This document shows, piece by piece, positions 36,685 through 48,712 of a DNA stretch of 64,000 bases. The stretch comes from Corinectria fuckeliana (Eukaryota; Ascomycota; Sordariomycetes; Hypocreales; Nectriaceae), in contig WPDH01000180.1 in the NCBI GenBank assembly GCA_019137255.1, forward strand, positions 62,001 to 126,000, written 5' to 3'. Made by a program: the position numbers and the translations under genes. The notes below the pieces were generated by a model. It did no database searches. It saw only the letters and a program-made list of their open reading frames with translations, and was not told the DNA's origin. The first letter of the stretch is position 1; each line of letters opens with the position of its first letter.

Positions 36685-37408
36685 TGTCGCGATTGTTTTG
36701 CAGTTGGAAGAGCTTGCGACAGAAATTTCCAAGGCTGGTAGAAAAAGCGATTCATGGATGCCCCGCCGCATTTAGCCCGCCGCGTTTAGCACCCCGCGGG
36801 CGCGCTAATGCAAGTGGCTAGAGCTTCAGCCTTCACAAGCTAACAAGGTCGCTGTACCAGTACTAAGCTAGTAAGTTTGGTCGCCCAAAATAAATCCGAA
36901 TTTACCAACCCTATACTCACACGCCTTTGGACATAAAGCAACCCGTGACCCACGTAGTTGAGGGAAGCAACCCCATACCTAGGAAACAGAAGGGCGTAGG
37001 GCTATCACTCAGCGATGGACATCAGTTGAGTACCCAGGCATAGCTTGGAGGGTCAAACCGTCGATCATAGAGGGCCTGATTGTACCTAACGAGGTTGAGA
37101 TTTCTACCAGTACTACCAAATAAACCGCACCGAAGCCAAATCACTCGCCCAAACAGCAACGCACCCATCAAGGTAGCTATCCAATATCCATCATGTCCTG
37201 TTAGTCTTCCGTCTCAAGCATCGCGTACCGAGCATCCCGCCAATATGCTGCGACGCATCAGTCCGCCCTCTGCATTTCATATCGTACATTGAAGCAACTA
37301 AGTTCCTCTTGCCCGTTGTTCTCGAATATCCCCGTGGATCAAATCCAATAAAGTACTCATCTTTGTAGTCATCATCGTAAATTCGTAACTCGCGAGAGCT
37401 GTTCAAGC
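36685..37408. other. Intergenic region, no gene seen
   Basis: This stretch carries the Trm4 promoter and the 3' flank of the RBR ligase gene; both genes are on the minus strand. A frame at 37191-37406 could form an alternative last exon of the ligase gene and is discussed as a finding. Confidence 0.55.
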
Positions 37409-40146
37409 CTAGGCCACGGTTGCAGCCGCAGCCGCAGCCGCAATCTCACCTTCAAAGTCCCCTGGCTCGACGTATGTTCTCCATACGTCGACCCGTCCCA
37501 TACCCGTACCGCGCCCGCCAAGTCCGGCAAGAGTCGACGACTTGGGAGTGACACTACGACGCTGACTGCGCCTCCCGTGGTGGTGTGGACCGTGACTGAA
37601 ATACGAGCGACCGTCATCGTAGTCGTTGGGATCATTTTCGACAATCACCCGGCCGCCTGGGTACGTCATGTCCATCGGAGGAGGCATACCCATTGAAGGA
37701 TGCATGCCCATTGAAGGATGCATACCCATCGAAGGAACCATACCCATCGAAGGAACCATGCCCATGGGCGGTGGCATTAAAGGAGGCCCCATGTGGTGGT
37801 TCATTGGTGGTGGGCCCATCGCAGGCATTGAGGGCATATGGCGGCTTTCTGAGAATCGGTCGGCAAGGCGCCGCTCCATCGATCCTCCCCTCATCCCTCT
37901 GATTCTATCGTCAAACTCACCCCTCGGGGTTCCTCTCTCATATCCACCACGAATTGCCGGGGGCGCTGAAGGTGGCGGAGGAGGTGGTGCACCATTTGTG
38001 CGGCCATCATGTCCGTAATGGCCATTCAAGAACTGTCCAGGAGCGTCGCCAACGCCACCTAGTGGGCCGTAATCATCCTCGCCGTAGTACTGAAGTTTGC
38101 GCGCCAGGTCATCGTCCCGCTGCTCCTGAAGCTGCTGGGAAAGCTCTTCTTCTCCATAACTCCTCGGCCGTGGCCGGACTGAAGGCAGGCCTCGCCCAGC
38201 TCGTCGTTCTCCCGGCGATGGAGGGTCCTCGTAGCGGAACCCACCTCCTAGTTCCCCACGACTCATGGGGAATTGGCCATTCATCTGCTCTAGATGGTCC
38301 GAATCTGCACCCTCGAAGCTGAACCACGGACAATCGCAACCTTTCCACTTGATACCGCATATCATGCAGAACTCGGCACCGCAGCGGCTACTCCTAGTCA
38401 GTACGTACGCAAGGGCTGTCCGACGGGAAAGCTCACCAAGTCATATGGTTGCATCCTTCCTTGAGTTCAACCATTGCTCTGCATTTGTAGCACCTTTTCC
38501 AGCCTTCCTCCTTGGCCTGCTCAAGGAACCTGGCAGTGTCGTCGTCTCTCGGGCATTTTCGTGGGTAGTGCCACTTACTATTGCAGGACACACAAACCCT
38601 CATCTTGCAATGCCCACAGCGAGCCATCTTTCGTCCGGACTGGGGGTCACGGTGAATGTTGGCTGGCTTGATCCACTCGCCGCACCGCCTGGATGGGCAG
38701 TAGACGCGGTTCCTAGTTGAGTACTCCGCGAACTTGCGGTTCCACATCTTCTTAAATGAGCGATCAAAGAGCTTGTCTACATGATGCAGCGGAATATGAT
38801 CCGAAGTGCAACACTTGGGCGGCATTTGCTGGGGGTCAGTCACAGATATCTTGAACGTCCGCTTGAGGCAGGTTTGGCACATGCGGTGACCGCATTTGAG
38901 CTTGGGGCACTTGGATGAAGGGACCTCGTCAAGACACGCGATACAGTCACGGCTGGGATGGAAGTCAGGGCTTGAAAGTTCAGCGACAAGTTTGGAACGC
39001 TTACAGCTTGGCTGGCCTCTCCGGGGAAGACGGGCGGGATGATCCACCAAATATGCTTCCCAGGAGACTAGGTGGGCGCCGCGAATTCGATCTGGACTGT
39101 TGAGTGTTGTGAATAGCTGTCGACCGTCGAGGACGACCCTCGCGGTCACGGCGAGAGACTTCGCGCGTTTCATAAACCTTGGTTGTTCTGATCTACTAGT
39201 CAGACCTGCGGAGCGGAAGGGTGAACGTATCTGAGACCAACCTTCTGGATGCCACGGGAGGGCGTGAGTTTTCGATTATGCTCAGTACCCTTGGTTGGCG
39301 ATGGTGGTTTGGAGAATCACTTGCTTGACGTCGAAGCTGGGGCCGTCGTCGTACTGGCGAGCCAGTGTCTGACGAGGCGTGACGATAGTGGACGCCAAAC
39401 TCCTCATCGGATGTCGAGGCCCTCCTCCTGCTCCTCCTCCGCCGTCTTCTATCGTCTGAGGAGTCGAGGTAATCTTCACGGCTCGAAAGCCGTGGTCGTT
39501 CTCGTTCTCGTTGTCGATGGTATTTGATGTCGTCGTCGACCTCTTCGACGACCTCTATTTCGTCGTCATCGTCATCTTCATCGTCGTCATCATCATCTTC
39601 TTCTGAAGTTTCAGTTTCAGTTTCATCTTCACTGTCACCATCTGTCGGTGGGGTCGACGGACTGGGAGGCCGTCGAAGTACTCGACGTTCTCGGGGAGGC
39701 TCTAGGCGGTCTCGAGCTCCCCGATGTTCCCGATGTGGCCGACGCACGCGCTCATACTCGGGACTTGGCTCTCTGGTCCTGGTTCTAGGTCCCCACCGGT
39801 CGGCGGGATCATCCTCGTCCTCGTCCTCGTCGTCCTCTTCGTAAACCAAGATTTCTCTTGGCCTCCTGTAAGCCTCCGTTTCTGCTCGGCTCAGGCGTGG
39901 CGGCGGCATCGTGTGCTGGAATACGTCCAGGCTCCTTGCGCTCCTCTGAGTCCTCAGGTTCCTCGCATGGATCCGGGGCGTCCGATCGTCGGGCCTTTGT
40001 ACCCCATGGATGTGCGGTCGCTGGGGCAGCGAATAGGGCAAGTCGTCATCCGGGGCATACCAATCGCGGGGGTCCGGCCGAGGGTGTCCGCGCCGAAGCA
40101 TGCGGTCATCTCCCTCGTCGACGTCTCGATGCATTCCCAGCCTCAT
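37409..40146 (-). CDS. RBR-type E3 ubiquitin ligase (RING1-IBR-Rcat)
   Basis: Four exons (39242-40146, 39005-39187, 38437-38952, 37409-38387) with introns of 54, 52 and 49 nt give 860 residues; every intron has a CTGAC-type branch. The longer frame upstream starts only at GTG, so I use the ATG at 40146. The N-terminal 360 residues are disordered, with long Asp/Glu runs and Arg-rich stretches. RING1 starts at DCIACLDE near residue 366, then an IBR (VYCPSRRCGEWI, CGHCKMRVCVSC), then Rcat with CYKCRAMVELKEGCNHMTCR; the likely catalytic Cys535 is in HMTC and its codon is split by the last intron. The C-terminal tail is Pro/Gly/Met-rich with heptad-like SMGMxP repeats. RBR ligases pass ubiquitin through a thioester on the Rcat cysteine; the target is unknown. 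Confidence 0.9.
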
Positions 40147-43100
40147 TTTGGATTCGCCCCAAGGACGGTTGTTGGGCCTCGACGCGGCCACGGTGGGAAG
40201 CGCAGGTGCAAAGCTTGACTAGTTTTTGTGCGAACTAGAAAAGAACGGGCGACTGCAACGGTGATGAGGGCGGGCAGCCACTCAGCAAAGTCCACGCTGC
40301 GTGAGCGTTTGCACCCCCAGAAGCTGATTGGAGTCGGAAGGCCGATCATGCATGGCAGCCGCAGCGTTACGTCGGGTGAGAAAAAAAAAGGTGGCACGCC
40401 TTGGAAATTGGGCCGCCAGGAAGGACGGCAGTCCTTTATAGTGGCGTGCGAAACACTGCACTGCAGAAGCGCGGCTCGGGAAAGCAAACGTTGCTGGGAT
40501 GTGTGTCGTCGGGTTGTATGACGGGGTTTTAGATTTAGGTAGGTATGCCGGGGGATGTGATATGCCGGGAGATATGAGAAAGGTGAGAGGACGTAGCGAG
40601 GCTCTGGGGAACGCAGAAAGCAGGAAGCAGAAAGCAGAAGCAATTTCGGGTTGGGTTAGGTATATACCCAGGTCACCCCATCCAGGTCAATGTGCGTGCC
40701 CCTCCCCCGCGTGGACTGGTGATGGGATGTCTTGGAGGCGTCAGAGGGGGCCAAGTGCAAGACACGATGTCCATCCAGATATGGGCTGGAATCATACGAG
40801 TCCAACAGACGGCAATGACGAGAAAATGGCAGCGCGTGCACGATGTTTGGCGGGTGGGCTTCCAAAGGGGGGGGGGCAAGTGAATCGGGGATTGTGGACG
40901 AAGCAGCTTTGTCGGTGTGGTAGTAGTGGTTGGTGGTGGTGGTCCGTCACGTGGCTGGAGGGGGGTTGCAGATGAGTGGTGGTGGTGACTGGCGAGTGGG
41001 TGAGTGAGTGAATTGTGAATGGCGATTGAGTGCCCCGATGACGGGTTGGAATGGATTGGATGGATCACGGATGGATGTCTAGGGAGGGAGCGAGGATAGG
41101 AGGGGGAGGAGGTGGTGGAGATGGAGGAGAGGAGAGGAGGCCGGATGGGGGGTTGGATGAGTGGGGGGATGAGTGGATGGACGTGGATAACTTTAGGTGG
41201 TGCAGCGGTGCAGCAGTCATCCATCCTATTCATTGCCCACAGACAGGCACAGGGTTGGTTGACGAGAGATCTAGGTACCTCCTTGCCTACCAACCAACCT
41301 AAGTTGATGGAGTGAGTCAGCTGCACCAGGACTGCTGGGGCTGAGCTCCTGTCAGGCAGCCTGAGAATGTCCCTGTGTCCCGCCTGTAAATGGATACTTG
41401 GTACAAAACCCCCTTGTGCCATTCTCCGTGTGCCGTCCTGTGTCCGTCTGTGCTGCACTTGTGCAAGCCTTCCTTTTCGTGTTTCAAAGGCCCGAGCGGT
41501 ACGGTACGGATGCGGTACGGTGCGCTGCGGTACGGCCCCTTGGTGCAGCACCAGCCTAATGCGGGAAGTAATCATTAATTAATTCTTGGTTTGCACAGCC
41601 TGCCCGCGTCGTGCTGCCTTAAACCATAATCGCCCCGAGGAGGCGTGCCCGCTAACTATGTACCCTAGGCCCCATTATCTATCCCCCCTGGTGATTGGTG
41701 ATGCCTGCGTGCCTGGGCGTCATCGGGCTGCCTTTTGTCGTCTGTGCTCTCGCCTGCCGCAGGCAGATGACTCTACATGACTGGACGAGCGTGAGACCTA
41801 CCTAGGCCTATCACCTATTATCACACATCCCTTTTCTTCAAATCTTCAGATAACCTACGTGCCCAGTGCCCAACCCAACCTCCACCGCTGACTCCGAACA
41901 AAGGAAACACGGACCTTTGGATTAGGCTCAGCAACCGAACAGTTAATTGCTGCGAGGGTAACTATTATTGCCCGGAGTGGGGACCAGTAAATCATCGGCC
42001 GATCCGGGGCTTGCCGTGCCCATCCTTGGTGGACCAGCCCCTCTGTCTCCTCGGCCCGGTCCGGCACCGAAAGTCCAACTGCTGGACTTCCGGCCCCTTT
42101 GCTGATCTCCCGGCCTCCGCCGCCTTAGTACGGTTGCTTCGGCCTGCAATCCTGCATCAACGCCGACCTCCCTCGATTGTCTCTGCTCCCCAACGCCGCC
42201 CCCAGTTTCTCCCAGTTTCTGGGTGCAAGATGAAAGTAAAAGGACAGGGGCTGGTACTGGCAGGGCTGGTATGCACAATATCGCAGCACTTCTGGACCCC
42301 TTCAAACCCCGACCGTCATCGGGGCACACAGCATCGGTACCACAACACTGCGGTGCCATGAAACCATCTCACAGCGTTAGCTAACTTCTCTTGACCAGTC
42401 TGGTCTGACTACCTTGGCCGAGTCTTTGGTAGCCCCCTTGTGTATTCGCCGACCAAAGATAGAATGCCTTTTGTGATTTTCATTGGCTATTCAGCCCTAA
42501 CAGTGCTCGTATACTTGCACTGCTTATGTTGCTGCTTCGTACTCGTACATCAGCAGGACAACGTCCAACTTCGCTAATGCCTCCGAGGTAATATTCACAC
42601 AGTTTCAAAGTACAGAGGATTAAACTACTCGAATTATGCCACACGCGTAATCGTCCTTTTGGTCGCCGCATAAATCTTGGGTACTGTCGTATGCTCACGT
42701 AGGACTCCTGGGATATGAGGGAGATGCCCGCTCGGCTTCGCTTTAAGGATTTTGTTGATGCCCGCATTCGGGAAATGAATTGCCAGATTGGAAAGAATCC
42801 GTCTTCCCCTAAAAGCCTACCGGAGACTCGAAAGAGCTGAAAGTCGGATCATGGTTGGGGTTATGTGGTAGATATTGGTGCATCGGTCCGAACTGCCGTG
42901 ACCTCGAACTTAGCCGGCCGATCGACGACACCCATTCCTGAGTGTGCTTCACCACAATGGTGGTGTAAACCTGTGCATTCCTGTACCCCGGATGATCCCC
43001 TGCCAATCTTCTCCAGCTTTGGCGCGTTTCGCGGGGAACTCTCGGCTGGATATAGAGATTGAACCAGCATACATCTTTCAATAGTCGCTACAGAAATCAC

Positions 43101-43314
43101 ATACTGTGTCACGCAGTACCAGTGTTTCGAATAGGTGCGTGTACCAAAACATGCGCCTATGATGGGCTAGGTGCAATGGAGAAGAAGTGTCCGCCGATGA
43201 AGGCCCGGTGGGAAGGGGTTCCATCCGGGCCACAGACTCAGGAGCTCTTCCTCCGATATGCTCAACAGTCGGTGCTGTTGTCCTTTGCCAGATGAAGGTT
43301 CTCGGAACAAGGTA
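40147..43314. other. Long intergenic region, no gene seen
   Basis: This 3.2-kb region includes the RBR ligase promoter and the 3' flank of the transcription factor gene. Much of 40680-41260 is purine-rich on the plus strand with imperfect GGAT repeats. TAGGTA-like copies occur at 40535-40546, 41269-41299 and 41804-41815. Open frames are short and lack motifs. Confidence 0.5.
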
Positions 43315-45526
43315 TCAGGTACCGAGAAACGTCCGCCTCCGTACTTCCGCTTCCTTGATGATTTCGGCAGCAAGGTTCAGGCTTGGTGCTAACGTGGCGT
43401 AACGTTCAATCTCTAACACCACTTCGTTGATAATCTGGTCTAGCGCCTCGCGGTGAGGCACCAAAGTGAGCAGGATGGCGAGCAAAGAGGGTGACATGGT
43501 AGCGCCCATGATGAGCAGGGTTTGAGACACTACCGAGAGAGCACCTTGCCAAATGTATGGCATATGACCTGCATGGCTATAGAACAGTCAGTTCAAAGAC
43601 GCACGACCTTACTCCGAGTTGCGAACCACTTACTGCTCAACGATGTGCTCCAACTGCCGTATGGAGGCCTCTAGGCATTTTTGGCAGCAATCTCTCACTG
43701 CAGGGTCCAGGACAGCCTGTTCATTATCCAGCACTGCTAGGATGTATGGCCGGTAGATGATGGTTCGGCAGGCAAAGAATCGGAGGCGAAGGACTGTCTG
43801 TATGGGATCGGCAATAACAGTCCGCGTGAACGGGAATTGAAGCGGCAGGGGTAAACTCTCGTACCATTGGGTGAGCTGGTAGTCGAGTTCTGCAACAACT
43901 GGTTCCAAGCTCGTAGTTGAAGCCATAGAGTCCTTGGAATATATGAGCTGACTGACCCTGTTCAACAGCCGACGCAGTGCAATTTCCGCAAGGAAGTACC
44001 AGAGCTCATCTCGCCCGACTTGCTCTGACTCCTCAACTTCGAATCCCCCAGGTAGACCAACGTTCTCCTCAAACTGGACCACCCCAGAGTGTGGTAGGTC
44101 CAGTTCAGCGAGCAGATCACTCTCAAAAAGCAAGGCGTTCCAGTAAATGCGTTCGACGAGTTCCCTTTGATGGCTGGGAATGCGGCTTGGAGTCATGAGT
44201 AGGAGCTGGAGCTTGGTACTCGTGGTGCAGAGAAGGTTCCATGCCTCCATTGGTCGTACAAGGTAAAAGTGGTATGCTGCGGCGAGAAGATGGCACTGGG
44301 CGGCCACCACGCTGTTTGCCGTCATCATTCCAGGGAGGAGAGACCACGCAGCCGTGAAGTATTGAAGACCTGGTGGATCTTCTTGCGGAACGATTCGGGA
44401 GATGCTCCCATGCAGGCTTGCTTGACCCAAGGCCAGAACAAGAAGCACGATACAGCTCTCGGGGCCTTCTCGAAATCCGTTTGAGAGCGCGGTCCGATAC
44501 TGACTCCGCCATGTGTAAGGATTGACGCATGCATACCAAACATTGACCCTTTCAAAGTATGCTTCGATGTAGGCCTGGGTGTTGGACAAATCCACGCAAG
44601 GTGTCTTTGTCAACGAATGGAGAGGTTCCCGGGCCATCTCGAGCTGTAGGAGGATTTGCGGATCATATGGTCTCGAAACGAGGTCTCTGATGAGTGGCCA
44701 CTGCAGCAAGTGCATGGCCGCGTTCGTGTGGACTTTGGGCATCGTGGATATGTTCATACCGGTCGGCTGGGCAGACCATGTACCAAACCCACCATTGGGG
44801 ATGGGAACGAAGTTGTTAGGATTGGCGCCCATAAGAACGTTTTCGCCGCTGAGCCCGGTGCCATTGCTCATCGATGGAGAAGCTTGGGTTATGTTGAGAC
44901 CATTTGTTTGACCGTTGACCATACTCATCTGCAATAAGCTTTCGATGTGGCTAAGACGCTCAAGGATCAACTTGTCGCCAGCATCTAGCTTGATTCCGGG
45001 TTCTCGATAGATGCATTCGGCACCCAGCGCAGTGCATAGTTTGCATTTGGGCTTGGTTCCATCACAGCGTGACTTTCTCGAACGACAAACCTCGCACTGC
45101 GGTATTGGTTAGCTGGTAGCAATCCTGAGAGTTATCCGGACTCCGGTGACATACAGCGATGGTGGCTCTGCGGCGAGGATAGTCAACCCCCGCGTCTGTA
45201 TTCCTCCTCTTCAGTGGGTTTGAGCTTTCCTCGCTCGAAACCCTTTGAGTCCCGTTGCTCATATTTTCGGGTCTGTTTTCAGAGGACTGCGACAGATGTC
45301 GGGATTTGGGAGCAGCGCTGAGCATGGCGTCTCTGCTGAAGCTGGAGTTCCGATGGGTTCTGAGATTGATGGGAGACTTGGTGCTGGTGGCGGCTTCGTT
45401 CGACATGGCCGCTAGAGAGGCAGATGGGATGTCGATGGTGAACGTGTCACGGTTGGGAAGCGGGAAGTGTCTGGTAGAAGTACCAGAGGCGGAGTGAGAC
45501 GATTCGTCCGTAGAGGACGGGGACAT
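43315..45526 (-). CDS. Zn2Cys6 fungal transcription factor
   Basis: Three exons (45155-45526, 43634-45096, 43315-43576) with introns of 58 and 57 nt give 698 residues. The zinc cluster CEVCRSRKSRCDGTKPKC starts right after the first splice at residue 125 and continues KLCTALGAEC, giving the full CX2CX6CX6CX2CX6C pattern. About 120 Ser/Thr-rich residues precede it. A short leucine-zipper-like segment (LILERLSHIESLLQ) follows the cluster. The fungal-specific regulatory domain occupies roughly 220-560 (LVLALGQASL, AWSLLPGMM, AAYHFYLVRPMEAWNLL). Such proteins bind CGG half-sites as nuclear regulators. The targets cannot be read from the neighbours, and the family is too diverse for a precise name. 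Confidence 0.92.
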
Positions 45527-48500
45527 GGTGTGAGGATGCAGTCGAAGCTCGATGCTGCAAGAGATGAATTGCCGCCTGATCGGGGGAACAAGGTACGGGC
45601 TGAGGCTGCTAAGGCGGAGATGGCTTCGCTAGGAAGCATGGGATGGAAGTGTGTACAGTTCCGGAGAGACGGCTGTCAGCGTGGCGACATGTCGGGCACG
45701 AGACGGCGGGGAAGAGACTTATGGCGACGAGCAGCAAAGTGTGGACTTGATGATGCGGGTGAGTAATGCGAATCGGGAATGACAATGGTAGATGCCCGAA
45801 GCTATCCTCGTCGGCGAGGGAGCGATGGCGAACTAATTAGGTAGGGAAGTTTGAGTGTGGCCAGAAGACGGCACACTTCAACAGTTCGTCCTTATAGATT
45901 AGAAGTTGACGAAAGGGCCCTCCCTCTTACGGCAGGATGGAGGAGCTATGGTTATGTATGGGGGGGACAAGGACAAGGGTCTGGAGGGCGGCTCACTGAC
46001 TGATGAGTCGACTCGTCCAGACCCTGGGCTGGCACAGCGGGGTGGGGACGAAGAAGATAGTTGTTGATGAGCCTTGTTAGTGAGCGGAACTTCTGGAGAA
46101 ACGGGTCGGCGGTTGGCCTAACGTACCTCGACGGGGCATCCAGATTAGTCCTAGCTGTGATGCAGCCCGATCCGTTAGACGAGCAGTACGAAGTAATCTA
46201 CTTGGTACTGTAGGAAGTAGTCTAGATGCCAAGCCCCAGACCCAAGAACGTGAGAAGGAGACATGGCATGACAACCGAGGGCCGACTCGCCTTGTCGACA
46301 GCCACTTCTGGTGATTGTGTCGAGCCGTCGAACACGGCCCCGAGTCCCGGCGTGTACATACCAAATCTGGGTGGTTAAGTGCATGCGCATGCGCATCCTC
46401 CGGAGGAGCTTGAATAGTGCGCCAGCCGTCGTGGAGAAATGCTGGGGTTTTGAGGTCTTCCCCGGAAGCCACTGCCAACCTGCCGGCCTAATAAATGAGG
46501 TGTTAGCGCAGAAGCTTGCAGGGTCTGACGTTGATCGCCTGAGAAGCCCACTCACTGCCCGGAGTAACTCGCTCCAAATTTCTTCCACATTGAGGACTCA
46601 GCCGAGCAAGGGAAGAGGAGAGGAGAGGGGATAGGTGCCCGTGACGGGGAAGGCGGAGAGTGTGACTGGCCCCTCACAGCCCCAAGAACTTCATTTGTGG
46701 GGGATGTTCTCTCCGTCCCATCTTCGAGCGAGGCTCATCGTTTCTCCCGTCTGGGCTATTCTGCTGTAAGTAGACGAGAAAATGTTGCTGTTGTGTAGAC
46801 CGGGAGCAGAAAAGCACACTCTGGATCGTCTTGCTGTAGTAGATGGAAGGAACGTAAGAATACTGTGGTTTCTGAAACCTGGCACTGTTTTTTTCCCCTT
46901 CAACGCACTGAACCCTCCTCTGAATTTACCCGCCGAGCGCTAGAATGCCACTTAGGCCTAACCCTGACGACTGTTTGCAAACCGTTATTCGGCTTTTCAA
47001 TAATTACATCTCATTCTCCATTGACGGGCTCTAGACCTACCAGAAATCCGATAGTTGCCCATCTAAAACTAGCCTTGCATCAATTAGGCCTATGGGACTC
47101 ATTACACAGGTCCGGAGTCACCCACAACCCGTTGATGGCTTTTTCCTCTTAGAGGAGCCTTCTTCACTCAAGCCGCCGGGACCACATGCACATCAGTGGC
47201 CAACAGTCGCGGATCAAACCCGGGTCCTTCATCCCCACTGTCAATGTGAGTGCTGATGCCTTTTGATCCATATCTCTCTACCTTGCTGCAGCTCATCCTT
47301 ACCTCCTACACAGACGTACGATAACCATCGGCTACCTCAGAAAACCGTGCTATTGAGTGGTTTAATCCATCGTCATCATCATCGGCATTGTAGATGCCTG
47401 TCAGATTCATCACTGATAGTCGAAGTGTCTCACTGAGCATCCTTAATTCTCGAGTTTGCTGACAGAGGGCGGCGTCTCACGTAAGTTTCTATCTAGACCT
47501 CAGCAGACTGTATCTCGTGCGTACCGGCCACTGGGGAAGTAAGCATGTCAACGGCCCGAATAGGAGAACAAAGCTGCGGGAGCGTGGCAGCTGTCTCCAT
47601 CCCAGACTCTGGCCCACGGTCAATATAGTATGGCCTGCCCTGCTGAAGGGAGTTGTGTGTAGAGCATCGGTAGGCCTGGCCGCCTGATCTCCAGTGGGAA
47701 AGGCTTGCCGAGCTGCGGGGAATCATGGGTGTGGCACACCGTCCCCGGCTCATTGCATTGGCTTTTTGCAAGTCTGGTACCGACATGACCGGACCGGCGC
47801 GGTAATCTGTGGCCTGTGACGATGACAGCTCTGTCAAGACTTACAAGGTACATTGAACATCAGTTAGCATAGCGGGGATGTTTGAAGAACCTGGAAATAT
47901 ATGGAACGTTTGCCATGAGCCATATCCTTGTTGCGAAAACATCTGGTGAAACACCAGAAAGGCAAGTATTGATCAGACTGGCCTCTGCTCTGGCGGCTGA
48001 TGGAGGGTCCATGGGGGGCTATGTCTGCCTAGAACGTCAGCTTCCAACATCTGTCCGTTGTGAGCGACCCTCCTCTAAGGAACTTCATCCTCGATTACCA
48101 GTTCAAGTCCACGTACTTGGAATTCACCAGATCTTAACGATGATATGCCCCTTGCTCGTTGTTGGCAGTCCTCTCATCCCGCCTGTCAGCTCTGGATTGA
48201 GGTCAACGGCCCTAAAGTCACCACCAGTTCCCAACACCTTCTTAAGGCATCTACTTATATCTTTGCTGAGTATATGCAACCCCAAGTCCTCCTGCAGGCT
48301 CATCCTATATACCACGTGTCCAGAGACACTGCAGAGCAGAATATTTCCCCTGCGTCGACGCAGAGCTGCCCACACCTTGCTGGACCCCAGATCCGGTGCC
48401 CCGGGCCCGAACAGCGAGTAAGCCAAACTCGGCTCTTCTCATGCATCTTCTCATGCACCTGAAGGCGAGGGGTTTCTTTGCTCCTATATCAGTTCTCACA

Positions 48501-48712
48501 GGCACGATCCGTCTTCATTTGGCGAGTTGTCTTCGCCCGAAGAGCCCTAAAGGAAGGAGCATAGAGAATGTGCAAACCAAGACACATCCTCTTCTAAGAT
48601 GACATTTCCGAGTTGGTAACAGTTTCGATCTTGATCCACGCGTGAACCTAGCCCCGCCTGTCTATAATATGTCTTTCTATATAAATACATTACTCTCCCG
48701 AAACCCAGTCAT
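45527..48712. other. Long intergenic region with uncertain small reading frames
   Basis: This 3.2-kb region separates two minus-strand genes. The left part is the upstream region of the transcription factor gene. Between about 47490 and 48303 the minus strand has several open segments with plausible splice signals, described as a finding; I do not call a gene there. Confidence 0.45.

Noticed and set aside
38433..39173. Open frame that reads straight through exons 2-3 of the RBR ligase gene
   Set aside because: The alternative frame with two introns gives YETREVSRRDREGRPRRS and SLLGSIFGGSSRPSSPERPA, which fit a protein better, and the phases match both neighbours.
41040..41260. GGAT-rich stretch as a possible CRISPR or satellite array
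   Set aside because: The repeats are irregular and lack spacers; this is simple purine-rich DNA.
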